Assembly (NCBI GenBank): GCA_032622095.1
Contig: CP136066.1
Location: 182,254,716 to 182,318,715 of the forward strand
Source: Siphonodentalium dalli
Taxonomy: Eukaryota > Mollusca > Scaphopoda > Gadilida > Siphonodentaliidae
DNA length: 64,000 nt
Direction: 5' to 3'
Part shown: piece after piece, positions 48,376-59,210 of the stretch
Position numbering within the stretch: the stretch's first letter is position 1
Layout: each line of letters opens with the position of its first letter
Translations under genes and position numbers: made by a program
Notes under the pieces: model-generated
Seen by the model: only the letters and a program-made list of their open reading frames with translations
Told to the model about the DNA's origin: nothing
Databases searched by the model: none

Positions 48376-48949
48376 TCTGAATTGTCACACCACAACTTGA
48401 AAACAAGACACAGAGAAGAATTATTAACACAACGGTATGTTAAGGTTAAACATTGCATGATTTTTTTTTATTATTATACTCTACGTTTTAGAACTACAAA
48501 ATGTTACCCAAAGTGCAGCTAAATCATTGATAATTTTGTAGATAATATATCTATATATCCGTGTATTTGTTTATTACATGTACATTTTATTATATGTTGG
48601 TGTAGATCCATCAATATTTTGATAACTCAATGTTCACGTTCTAGAATAAGCGGGTATATACATGTAGCAGTGCGTCTATAACCAGAATCGGTTCCTGTAA
48701 TGGAATATCTCTATACAGATACAGACCAAAAATGCAATGAACAATATATCAACGGCATATGACCCAGGTTATACCCCAGTGTCGGAATTATGTGCAGGCA
48801 TTACAGCGTCATTATCTCCATTGTCGAATATTTCTGAAAATATAATATTTATCATGAGCAATCAAATGTCGTACTCTCAATCAATAAAGAATATTCTCAT
48901 TAAATAATAACTTCTAGATTAAAAATAAACATTCTGTCTTATCTTTCAG

Positions 48950-49153
48950 TCTAAGCGAAACTACGATGTGCAGATGTATGACACGTCCAAGAAGCTCAGG
49001 AAGACCAACCCAGGAAATAATGTTACGGGACAAGAACCCCGAGCGAAGCAACGGGCCACTGGTCCCAGGAAGATAGACTACATCGGCAATAGCTCGAGGC
49101 GGGCACAGTGCCTGAACAAGCGTTTAAAAACTCTTGACCGACATTTAATATAA
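48950..49153 (+). CDS. Possible terminal exon, basic protein tail
   Basis: A strong acceptor (GTCTTATCTTTCAG) opens a 67-codon frame (SKRNYDVQMYDTSKKLRKT, then EPRAKQRATGPRKIDY) that is very rich in Lys/Arg and ends at TAA. No upstream exon is identified, so the gene it belongs to is unknown. Confidence 0.35.
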   Translation, partial: SKRNYDVQMYDTSKKLRKTNPGNNVTGQEPRAKQRATGPRKIDYIGNSSRRAQCLNKRLKTLDRHLI

Positions 49154-49303
49154 TATGAGCTACCAAGTCATGATGAGATGAAATAGCAAGATGCATACAA
49201 TTTAAGCATAATTTATACAATCATGAAGGTATAACTAGATATACCGTAACACATGACCCATGCATACTGTGTTTGTGGCAAAGTAGATAGAACTTAAACT
49301 TAC

Positions 49304-49714
49304 CAGTCTTAATTGAGTCACGATCAGTAGCAAAGCGTCGCCTCAGTTCATCAACTGAATCTTCTATATCCATCAACAATTTTACGAGGACTTCCTTCCT
49401 TGGCTCGTTTAGCTGATGCCCATGTTACGATGAACTGTTGGTGGTGGTCTTCTGCGCCACTTGACTTCAACAACTCCATGTTTTCTTTAATTATACAGTT
49501 AATTTCGGCTTTTGTTTTGCTATGTACACATTCAGCCCTCGTCCTGTCTTCCTCCGTCACTAATATTTTGTGTATTGTGGCGCCTCTGAAATCACACTGG
49601 TCGCGTACATGTTTTATGAAAACGCTTGTTTTCGACGCACGATCGTTGAATGATCGCAACGTCTCCGTCCAGTATAGATGCGGTCACCCCAATGACATGA
49701 ACTGGTCGTGTTAT
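49304..49714 (-). pseudogene. Possible exon with frameshift, minus strand
   Basis: The acceptor is TTTTATTTTGTAG and the donor is a perfect ACTG, then GTAAGT. Inside, a ~100-codon frame (SKTSVFIKHVRDQCDFRG, then FIVTWASAKRAKEG) must shift by one base to reach LLMDIEDSVDELRRRFATD at the donor. It could be an upstream exon of the 41.08-43.44 kb gene, separated by the hAT and LINE insertions; this is inference from strand and order only. Confidence 0.35.
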
Positions 49715-50471
49715 CTACAAAATAAAACATATCTTTAACATAAACGGGACAAAGATAATGAAAATATGAACAGGGAGAAAAACTTGTGGATCTAAAATGA
49801 TATTAGGGATATATATAGAGAAATATGACACAACACATAAATCAACAAATAACTGTCATATGATTGTTACAAAGATGGGTTCTAAAATGGTCATCCGATA
49901 ATTTACATTCTGCTTGAGTCAAGACCATGCTTAAATTTTGGTCAAATTGGGGGAAGTATCTTAGTTTGACATAAAGGCATGGTAAATGATGTTAACTTGT
50001 AACAACATACCTGTGAATCGGTGACATAACAGTCACTCCTCAGGATCTGTCGCCAGTGAGATATCTCTGTGGAGATCGGTTTTCCTCAACCATGTGCCTT
50101 GTCCGTCACACCTTTTCCCAGTCTGTTCTTCGATGTTTTGTCTTATCTGTCAAGTGGAGTATAATATATACATGTATATTCAAGTCGAATTTGCTTTTCA
50201 GCTGAATGAAATTTGCACACAAACGGGGATTGAAGCGTATCTGGAAATAAAAAAAACCTCAAAAAATGGGCTCACCGACTACAGCTGTGGGCGGCGAACT
50301 AGATTGGCAGCCATCAACAAAAGCATAGTGATCTGAATTATTGTCATTTGTTTGTTTCAAAATAGTATTTGAATCATTAAACTCAACAAATTATCCCCTA
50401 TCGTCTGTGCTCACCAACACTGAATTTTCATCCACAATCTCTCTCAAAACAGAATTAATCTACTTAGAGCG

Positions 50472-50690
50472 TTATGTGCGAAACACAGCTTCATCATTGT
50501 CAATAAGGGTCGTTAGCGAATTAAAAACATTTTGGCGATCTTCTGCTTTAATAAAATTCCAGTGTCGTGGGGATAGATCCTCATTCCACTGGAGATTAGA
50601 AAGAGGTCCAGGAAATAAATGCAAAATGTTTGTTGTGATACTGATGTCAGGCTTAGAATCGTCATCCACACGCCATCTTTTCCCAATTAC
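50472..50690 (-). CDS. Possible terminal exon, minus strand
   Basis: The acceptor TTATAATAACCAG is followed by a 72-codon frame (VIGKRWRVDDDSKPDISI, then LSNLQWNEDLSPRHWNF) ending at TAA. The Trp-rich, acidic composition looks protein-like. No family is recognised. Confidence 0.35.
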   Translation of the reverse strand, partial: VIGKRWRVDDDSKPDISITTNILHLFPGPLSNLQWNEDLSPRHWNFIKAEDRQNVFNSLTTLIDNDEAVFRT

Positions 50691-50699
50691 CTGGTTATT

Positions 50700-51253
50700 A
50701 TAAAAGAAAATGTAAAGCAATCTCCTTCACCTGGAACGAGATTCGGTACATTGCCATTATCACTTATCCATTTCAATACAATGGTATGCTTTATTGCTAG
50801 ACATTATTTAACATATTACATGCAAAAACATGTATACATATATACAAAAGTGGATTAGGATGCCTACAATGGGAGACAGACACAAACCATTGGAACGGCA
50901 ACTCTATATGCCACCAAAGTCCTTTTGTGTGGACCAAACATGCATTGGCACTATATGGCTATGTTTTTGCATAAAGGGCACCGTGAACAGTACACACCAC
51001 ATCGAGACAGCAGGGGCTAGATAAATTTATCCCCTGTGTGAGACAATTAGGACGTGGTGAAAGTGATGCCCAAATACCCAGTCGCATTCAGATTAAGTAT
51101 CCATGCTGTATTCTCTAATGGCTAGCTTCAAATATATAGAAACATTTTTCAATAGGGCTATATTCTCAACGCAGAGAAGTTTGTGAAATTTATCCACATT
51201 TGGGTATTTCCAGTAATATTCCGGGATATACTTTTGTCTAATTTCTGAGAAAC
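50700..51253. other. No gene seen
   Basis: AT-rich stretch between the 50.5-kb exon and the second LINE, with only short frames. Confidence 0.45.
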
Positions 51254-52925
51254 ATAGGATAGGATAGGATAGGATATTTTATTTCAATATACACATATTA
51301 ATGAATAATACATTTGACAAATATTATATTGTATATTCGAGGGGGTGGCATAGTCAGACTAGACTGTCTTACTGCCATCCCCTTAAAGAAGAAAAGATGT
51401 TACGATAGGCGGTCAAAATTTCTTGTACAATGCACGGCTATATACTTATGTATCACACAATGGTTGCATTTAACTGGATTATATACATGGAGGGTATACG
51501 TCTAGATAAATCGATTATTGGTTACTCGGTGGTTTGTCTCTTTCTTGTCAGTGGGATGTTCCTTGAAAGTCGAGTAGGGATATGCTGAGTGAGGTTGATG
51601 ATTGCAATACTGGGGAAGTCACTTATTGACGAGCTACCACACACTCGGGACATCTTTGATTGTTGCATTTAATTGTTGCAGCATATTTTTTAATAACATC
51701 GGCATGTAAACGCCGTTTGAATGTGTGTCTGGATTGGTATGATGTAAATTCGTTATCTAAATTGTTCCATATAGTTGGAAAAGAATGGAATGGTAGTTGT
51801 TGGGACCAAGATGTCCTTGGTTTTTTTTTAAATAGTGGGTGCTTTTGCCGGGTTTCTGGTCCGGTTTTGCGTTTGGTAAACATGTCGGTGAATGATTCTA
51901 TTAAGCGCATATGATACCAATCATGCATGAAAACAGCCGCTTGTACTTTGTGGATGTCGTAGATTTTGAGTATATTTTCTTTTTTAAAGAGAGGTTCTGT
52001 GTGGCTTCTATATTTCGTATTACATAATACTCGCATCGCGCGTTTATGAAGCATGAACATTTTTTTGACCGCAGGGACGTGTCCCCATATTTGAATACCG
52101 TAAACGAGATGGCTTTGTATTAGAGCATAATATGTTTTAAGTGCGCTACCAGGAAAGAAGTGTTTAACTTTATTGATGTGGTATATGGCATTCGCCATTT
52201 TAGAACAGAGGACACATGTTTTTTGAAAGTCAGGTTTTCATCTATATGGATTCCTAAGAATTTTGTGGATGATTCGTGCTCAAGATTTCCTACCTTGTTT
52301 AGTTCTGTATTGTTTAAGTAAACCTTTATAAAGTTCCATTTGTCATCATTGTTCTCTGTGTGTATTAGCATATAGTTGCTTTTTTTAGTATTGATCACTA
52401 ACTTATTGCTACAGCACCAAGCAAATATGTTGCGTAACTCATTATTCACATAACTTTCTACAAGAATGCCATCTTTTCCACCAGTTACTAGAGTCGTATC
52501 GTCCGCGTATGATAAGATATCCATGGTTGTCGAATTTGACATATCGTTAACGTATATTAAGAAAATTATCGGTCCCAGAATTGATCCCTGGGGCACTACA
52601 CACGTCACTTCCGTTAATTTAGATTTAATACCATTGAGTTCAACATATTGCCTTCTATTTTGCAGATAGCTCTGAAACCATGAGTATGCTGTGCCTCGTA
52701 TACCATAGTGATCTAGTTTATGGAGTAAAATATCGTGATTTATCGTGTCAAATGCTTTTGAGAGGTCGAGAAATAGAACTAAAGTGGAATCTCTTGTCAT
52801 TTTGTCATTATTTGAGACAACTTGATCGAGGAGGTGTAATACAGGATGGAAGGTTGAATGATTAGGACGGAAGCCGTATTGGTGTTTATAGAGTATGTTT
52901 TGTTCATTTAAGTGTTTACATTCAT
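51254..52925 (-). mobile_element. 5'-truncated LINE, same family as 43438-47030
   Basis: The 3' end is an (ATAGG)4 tract at 51254-51275. Reading on the minus strand it starts within the reverse transcriptase (LYKHQYGFRPNHSTFHPVL), includes the catalytic YADDTT near 52500, shows a frame change near 52170-52210, and resumes as far as a stop near 51625. A CATT-rich tract abuts the truncated 5' end. The order of motifs matches the complete copy, and the 5' truncation is the usual outcome of target-primed reverse transcription. Confidence 0.85.
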
Positions 52926-54280
52926 TCATTCATTCGGATTGAGGAAACGTGAAGCACTTGTTGTTCAAAGACATGCCTTCAATGCTATACGAATGGATTC
53001 GACTAAAACACGTGGTACCGGTAGCTACAATATGCATCCATTACAGGTGATTAACCCATTGACCCAGTATTTAGTTGACTGGCAAACATCATTAGTTGAA
53101 GGCGTACGTTTCAGTCATGTCCATTATGAACAAATGCAATGTGCAATATGTAGGCTACCATAATGTGAAGTAAGTATTAATAATTAATAATTGATAATTA
53201 CTATATATACCGGTATAGCCAATTTGAAGTTGTGTATGTTTATACATGCACATTAATGTGTACATGCACATTAATGCATATCTTCTGTTTTGTCCTTTAT
53301 ACATATTATGATACCTTATTTGTGGTTATCTATATAGTATATGCAAAAATACAACAAGTAATGTGGAAAGATAATAATACTGACTGATATCATGATTCCA
53401 GTGAATACAAAGAGGTTTACAGTACATGTATGTGTAGGCCTATATGTATGTAGTAAGGCCAAGGGGTAAGGTGGCACATGACATTTTTCTATATTAAAGC
53501 AGGGTTCTAAGTCTGACATAATGCTTTGAGTGTTATTCCAATACAGTGACACATGTCATATATAAACTTTTATGACACATCATGGGATGTATGTGCTGGT
53601 TAATCCGAATATCTAAGGGTATTTAAAGTGGCCTACAATGCCCTACATGCATGCCATGATGAGACATTTTATCTATACATTGTAATCTAAACACCAGTAA
53701 ATACAAACAAATTTAGTGCGTCAAATAATTTGTACATACATTAGTTATAGTACGTATGTGTCAATTCATTCATACATTCACAGTTAAAGTGGCACATTTC
53801 ATATCATGGGTATGTTTTCTATAATAGAGCACCATCCAGTTTAAGTCTGGTACACATGGTTTGTTGTGTAATAGTCGAGTAAAACAAAAGATTTTGTGAC
53901 CCATCATGGGATTTGTAATTATGTATATGTAGATTCATTTGTACTACGTACATGTAGATATACAAAGGTAATAATCAGTGTATGCCATTCATCACGATTC
54001 ATGAGTGTATCGTGGTAGGCCAATATGGAAAATTCTAGATATCTAGTGCACGTATAAATAAAGAACCTATATATAAATTATAATAGAGCATTGAATATCA
54101 TAGTTATGTATAAGTTTAAGGTAGTCAGATAAAGGATCATCTTTTTCAAAAGTAATCGAATAATTTCATATTAAGAGAGCAAAAAAAAAAATTTATTAAA
54201 AAATAAAATAAATAAATAAAATAATAATGATTATATATGTGCAAAGTGTTAAGGACCTGACTGTACCAAATCGACCATTG
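52926..54280. other. No gene firmly supported
   Basis: An 83-residue plus-strand frame (52912-53163) has normal composition but partly overlaps the LINE edge and shows no family. Two loosely similar stretches (about 53520-53600 and 53800-53910, both with CATCATGGGAT) suggest an old tandem duplication. The rest is AT-rich. Confidence 0.4.
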
Positions 54281-54289
54281 CAATAGACC

Positions 54290-54760
54290 TCGCAACCACA
54301 GCAGAACCACGAACGAGCAATCCCTCAGGACCCAGTCGGAAACATGGCCCGCCGCCACTCATCGGGAAGCTCTCAGCGAGAGCTTTCAGATGAATGGCAA
54401 CAAGCCATACCCCCAACCAAATCACGAGAAGCCTCCCACAACTCTGCCGTGTATATGGAGTCGATTAATTAGGGCATTACTTGTATATGATGATTCATTC
54501 GAGCCACCCACAACTCTGCCGTGGCTATGGAGTCGATTAATTAGGGCATTACTGTATTTGATGATTCATGAGTATCCAGGATTAAAATCGACGCATGGCA
54601 TTCATAGAACTTTTTTCTATTTATGCGCAAAATCTTAAATGTCTGGAATGGTTCTCTGTGTATGATTCCAGCATTAAATTCATGTATATATTTTTTTCCA
54701 TCTAGCACGAGCAACCCCTCAGGACCCAGTCGGAAACATGGCCCGCCGCCATTCATAGAT
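54290..54760. repeat. Rearranged relative of the 213-bp MITE
   Basis: Contains GTCGGAAACATGGC, AGCTCTCAGCGAGAGCTTTC and GGCAACAAGCCAT in the order of the MITE at 21209, then TTAGGGCATTACT twice (~54470 and ~54545) from an internal duplication. Part of the left half recurs near 54705-54755. It is diverged and no longer symmetric. Confidence 0.6.
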
Positions 54761-54784
54761 GCAAGTTATCATCAGGTGATATTC

Positions 54785-54998
54785 GTCCCCGATTCCATTT
54801 TTACACAAAGCACATAATCTCGTCTTTGGTCGTTTTCTTCCACCGCCCACTTTCAATGGCAAGCCTGTGATTCGATGTCCTAACCTTCATAACATATTCA
54901 GATAAGTGGCTTGGCAGATATGTTAGGTATGTCCTCAGCATTAGTATGAAATCTCGATCCAAACGACTGATACTCAACCATTTAATCGAGGCCAACAA
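54785..54998 (-). pseudogene. LINE C-terminal fragment of a third family
   Basis: The minus strand reads a region ending RTSNHRLAIESGRWKKTTKDE, followed by a Cys. This matches the pattern RTSNHSLPIEKGRW of the 34.0-kb fragment but is clearly diverged. Upstream residues (KWLSISRLDRDFILMLR) are also LINE-like. Only ~65 codons remain. Confidence 0.55.
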
Positions 54999-55086
54999 TC
55001 CAGCAATTCGATATTCTCTGATTGTTATTTATTATCTTCCATTTCTAAACAAATGTGACCCGCCATATCAAATCCAGTCGGAAGTC

Positions 55087-55470
55087 GGGATTTTTTTACC
55101 CTGTGCCAATGCATTCTCATATATATGCGAGTCGACCATATATCGCCTCGCATATATAAGAGAATGCATTGGCCTAACAATTTTAATAATTTGTTCTTGT
55201 ATTCTTTAACAATTTTATAATTTCACCCATACAGAGCCCCAGACAAACATGAGCAGACGACACTCTTCTAGGTGCTTCTATATATGTGTGTGGCTCCCTG
55301 CAGGGTAATGGATGTTTTTTTTATTTTATGTCCTAAAAATTGTAAGAAACATTTATTTAAAAAACATGATAAAAAATTGTTAGGCCAATGCATTCTCTTA
55401 TATATGCGAGGCGACCTATGGTCGACTCGCATATATAAGAGAATGCATTGGCACAGGGTAAAAAAAATAT
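55087..55470. mobile_element. Nested hairpin element
   Basis: Two ~85-100-bp palindromes, at 55087-55187 and 55372-55470, are inverted copies of each other. Each is built of arms CCAATGCATTCTC...ATATATGCGAG around a TCGACC core. Outer ends read TTTTACCCTGTGCC and its complement; inner ends read GGCCTAACAATTTT and its complement. The element therefore folds at two levels. It has no coding capacity. Confidence 0.8.
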
Positions 55471-55613
55471 ATATGTTAGGTATTTTCTCATTTTGGGAGA
55501 CGGGGTAAAAGCTCTATAGAGATAGCCGCTCGATGTGGATGCTACAAATGTGCCCCATTCTATTGAATATATGTAAATGTTGTACTAATTTAGGTATAAT
55601 ATTCTCATTACAG

Positions 55614-56342
55614 GAGATATGATGTGCCCAGTAGAGTCATTTCGGAAATATCAACAAAAGCTGAATGGTAACTGTGACCGTCTCTTTCAAAGAGTGAACA
55701 CAGATAACATGTCATTTGTGGCATACAGTGCAGCACCTCTAGGACACAACCGTATAGGGGAAATGATGCCGACAATTAGTAAGTGTGCTGAACAGTCACC
55801 GGTGTACACAAACCATTCCATTTTACATTTACTGGATTCGAATCAATTTTCTGGGAGGCATATAATGAGTACAACAGGACATCGGTCAGAAAATTAACTC
55901 AAGACTTATACAGGTTATACAGCACCAAAAATCAAGAGGTCGATGTCAAATGCTATTTCAGAGGCGTTGAGACCAACTAATGCTCTATAATGACAGTGAA
56001 TCAGTGTTCAGTAACATTTCTGACTCTCCAAACATATTAGTTGTGTGTGCTAATAGTACCATTCCAGCAGATGATGATGTTCCAAACTTCGCCATTGATC
56101 ATGACTTTGAGCTATTAAGCAGTTCACAAGTAAGCTTGATGCTGAAGGACTTAGCCGCTATAGTCAACCCACCTTCCACGAAGACGAGTCCAACTAATAT
56201 ACGCCAAACAGTCAGTCAAGTTGTTAACTGTCAATATCAGCTAATATGTGAAAGGCGCCTATGTCAATTTATATTAACTGCCCAAATGTTACAATTAACT
56301 ATGGTAAGATTGAATAATAAATATGTTTGGTGCCGAGTGTGA
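55614..56342 (+). pseudogene. Crypton-type tyrosine recombinase C-terminus (DUF3504-like), inactivated
   Basis: After a CATTACAG acceptor the frame reads MMCPVESFRKYQQKLN, a segment with PLGHNRIGEMMPTISK, then YTNHSI and HIMSTTGHRSEN. This order is characteristic of animal Crypton/KCTD1-related recombinases. The catalytic Arg expected after NHSI is missing with a few neighbouring codons, and a TAA follows SEN. The nucleophile Tyr codon is still present two codons beyond the Leu-Lys that follow. The downstream frame (55980-56342) looks like the usual low-complexity tail (SESVFSNISDSPN). At least two lesions make it a pseudogene. Confidence 0.8.
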
Positions 56343-56696
56343 TTTTGTATTGTTATTATTTTGTAATGTTCCATATTTGTCGAGTTTCTTTTCTAGTTTG
56401 AATCCCCGCCCGCTTCAAGCGTCTAGATTCCGGTTATATGGCTGTGATATCACTGACCTGTAACCATGCCGACTATACCGAGACATCATTAAGCTGTGTT
56501 CGGGAAGTAATGGAAACATTGCCTCCCAAATACACGAAATTTAGATAAGTGAACATGACTATGCAAGTACGTATGTGAAAATTATTTATTTTTATTACAT
56601 TCCTTTGTGTCAATTACCTTGAATTGTAAACAATATGTTCTCTGGTGAATTATGTCTGTTTAACTTTGCATTATGTATTATTTTGTGCTATTTAAA

Positions 56697-57213
56697 GTGA
56701 TTCTACAAGTCGTTTGCAATATCCCCTCAAGTTGTCCCATGCTCGGACTGTTCACAGGGCTCAGGGCCTGACTCTTCCAGCTGCTGAAATTGACTGTACA
56801 TCCTTTTTTGCTCCTGGTCGACTTAAGAGTTGCAGTTGGAAGTCACACGTAAGGGCAATTTGAGAGTGATTGGCTATAAGCCGGATATCGCATGTAGAAC
56901 ACATGATCAATATGTTAATGAATTCTTTTCCGTACAATCTGAACCATTACAGGAAGACAAAGGTTGCTGTGTTAATGGACATATTTTGGAAAATATAAAT
57001 TCTTCTCTACTTTCTGTGCCTCATAAAAAGGAAATATCTAACATTTGTGACAATGTAGTTATACAAACTTGTACACGTGCCATTAGGGACTTTATATCTG
57101 AACATCAAACTCGATCGTATGTTCAACATGTCACAAATGATCTAATTTTCTCTTCCAATATGAACAATCATAGATTATTTATATACAAAGATCAATTCTT
57201 TATTCTTTGGTAA
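56697..57213 (+). pseudogene. PIF1-like helicase C-terminus, frameshifted
   Basis: The frame from 56699 reads LKLSHARTVHRAQGLTLP, then EIDCTSFFAPGRL. This corresponds to helicase motif V/VI of PIF1/RecD-like enzymes (T-V-H-x-A-Q-G-L-T-L). A frameshift near 56835 is followed by TRKGNLRVIGYKPD, the strand after motif VI, and ~100 further residues to a TAG-type end at 57213. Walker A and B regions are not present upstream. It lies 350 bp downstream of the recombinase relic on the same strand. Confidence 0.7.
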
Positions 57214-57810
57214 AAATCTCCAGTCGACAAAAGTTTGGAAGGATATTCACACTTCTCTGGGCAAGTTTGTATCCAGTTCTGAACATTGCAACATTGCAAG
57301 GAAGTATTCTGTTCGGACAATCCAACGAAATTAGTTCAATTTTTTTTGTCTTGCATTTTTGCTATTTGACAGACAAGTTACCGACTTAGAAATATCACAC
57401 ACTCCAACATCCATCAACATCTGTTGATCTATCACCTAATCAGGAGCAGGAGTTGTCGCCATCCAGCTGTGCCAAGATAAGATATATTCTTGTCTCACTG
57501 ACTGAAGCTGTAAATTTTTTTAAAGAATCCAATTCCCAGAAAAAACAAGCCTTGCGTCCCAGTCTTCAGCACCAGTATACAACCTCCAGCAAAGAAACCT
57601 TGTCTGGAGCCAAAACATGGATGATAATATAATTTGGCCTGGTATAGTCTGCAAACAAGAATGTGAATGGACTCCAATTGAGGAGGACCTTAATAGTGTC
57701 AGCTGTGATTGGTGTCGTTCTTGGTACCACTATAAATGTGGTGGGATCACTGGCAAAGAAGCATTCCCCACAAAGGAGACATCTAAGTGGAAATTTAAAA
57801 CTTCGGCACG
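57214..57810 (+). pseudogene. PHD-like finger region continuing the helicase protein
   Basis: After short frame changes (STKVWKDIHTSLGKFVSS near 57240-57300) a frame at about 57412-57615 (SPNQEQELSPSSCAKIRY, then LTEAVNFFKESNSQ) shifts by one base into the segment at 57617. There VCKQEC, VSCDWCRSWYHYKC and WKF match a PHD finger: C-C, C-x2-C-x4-H-x2-C, then Trp. The final C-x2-C pair expected after the Trp is replaced (KFKTS). PHD fingers usually bind histone H3 tails; this one lacks ligands. Order and strand suggest one large decayed protein: helicase, linker, PHD. Confidence 0.65.
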
Positions 57811-57814
57811 TGTC

Positions 57815-58345
57815 AGTAAGGAGGATGATAATAAAACGGTCAATGTAAAGGGGGAAGGTAAATGGGGATGTGGACGTAAAGGTAAGCATGGGAAGTGGTG
57901 TAAAACTAGGAGTAAGGACGATGGTGAAAGCGTGTAGGTCAACGTGGAAGAAAGCGAGGTTGTATGAAGTTAGTCGGAAAGATGGAGGTGACGAAAGTGG
58001 AGTGGCAGTGGATGACGAAAATGGAGGTGGTAGTGCACGTGGGGTTAAGTCTAGAAGCGTGGACGTAAGCGTGGTTGTATGAATGGTGGACCAGTTAAGT
58101 CAGAACGACGTAAGTGCCGAGTGGTAGTGTGTGGCGAAAATGGAGACAACACTGTACGTTGAGGTCAACGTGGAAATAAGCGTGGTTGTATGACTGCTGG
58201 ACCAGTTAGTCAGAAAGATGAAAGTGACGAGATTGGAGTGGTAGTGGATGGCTAAAATGAAGGTAGTAGCACAGGTGGAGGTAAGCGGGCTGGTAAACGT
58301 GGTACTGGAGATGGAAGTAAACGAGGACGTAAGCGTGGTGGTCAT
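57815..58345 (+). repeat. ~112-bp degenerate tandem repeats encoding a basic tail
   Basis: About four units are keyed by AAGCGTGGTTGTATGA, near 57951, 58068, 58179 and 58330. In one frame they give Gly-Arg-Lys-Arg-Gly blocks separated by acidic stretches, broken by stops. This is probably the expanded C-terminal tail of the PHD protein upstream. Confidence 0.7.
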
Positions 58346-58773
58346 AACTTATCTTTATAGAGTAAGATTCTTGAATCTTAGTTTCATGGAAATGACAAAC
58401 TTACATGGCCATATGATTATGAAACATTACTGATGCTATTTTCTAAAATGCTGTCAATAATAAGTCCCGGCGATTATAATTTTTCACTTAAATTCAATTA
58501 TATTCCTATTCAACAATTTGAGATCAAATCAAATATCAAATAGAATATCTGGTCATCGGCCCACAATGTACCAGGTATCATATATGGTCAGTAACCCTGT
58601 CATGGTGGGAGATGCACAGGTGAAGCATTAAAGATCATGCGCCAATGTTTTCTATTATAAATGCGAGCATACTTATAGCCCAGTTTAAATGTTTTATATA
58701 AATCATATACTATTTAAAATTTTGGGTAAATTTATCATTTTAATATTCGCGTCTCTCCCGGCTTCATCATACC
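58346..58773. other. No gene seen
   Basis: AT-rich sequence between the basic repeat tail and the 58.77-kb exon; only short frames. Confidence 0.45.
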
Positions 58774-58973
58774 ATGGACAATGTGGTGAAGTCGATGAAA
58801 GTTAGACATCAAACAATCCAAATGCAGAACAAAGTACATCTGTGGGCGTTCGTTTTTCAGCAAAAAAAAAAACGAGTGTCAACGACCCAGTATACTTCCG
58901 TGCAGACAATACCGGCATCAGACTTGCCGATAAATAAATGTATACCGGGTCCCAATGATATGTCCGCAATAAG
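58774..58973 (+). CDS. Candidate exon with consensus donor
   Basis: A frame from ATG at 58774 (MDNVVKSMKVRHQTIQMQNK, then VHLWAFVFQ, later INKCIPGPNDMSAI) ends phase 2 at AATAAG, then GTGAGT. The poly-A run at 58862-58872 makes the frame liable to slippage. It lies upstream of the paralogous 113-bp exon at 63227 on the same strand, with the 3282-bp insertion between them, so it could belong to that gene. No domain is recognised. Confidence 0.4.
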
Positions 58974-59210
58974 GTGAGTATACTAATTACAAGAACACGA
59001 GTTTTATCTCCACTTTCTCAAAACAATTAAAGTAATCGAGCTTGGGGATACACAGACTGGACTCCCCTGAACCAGACCAAACCTATTGTTATAATTGGTT
59101 TAACCGAACGAAAATAAAGAGTATAATCTTAATAAACAATGCATCTCCCATCTGAATACAAAATCAACAAGGCAGGTTAAGATTAGACATGCAAGAGTAG
59201 ATGGGACTTG

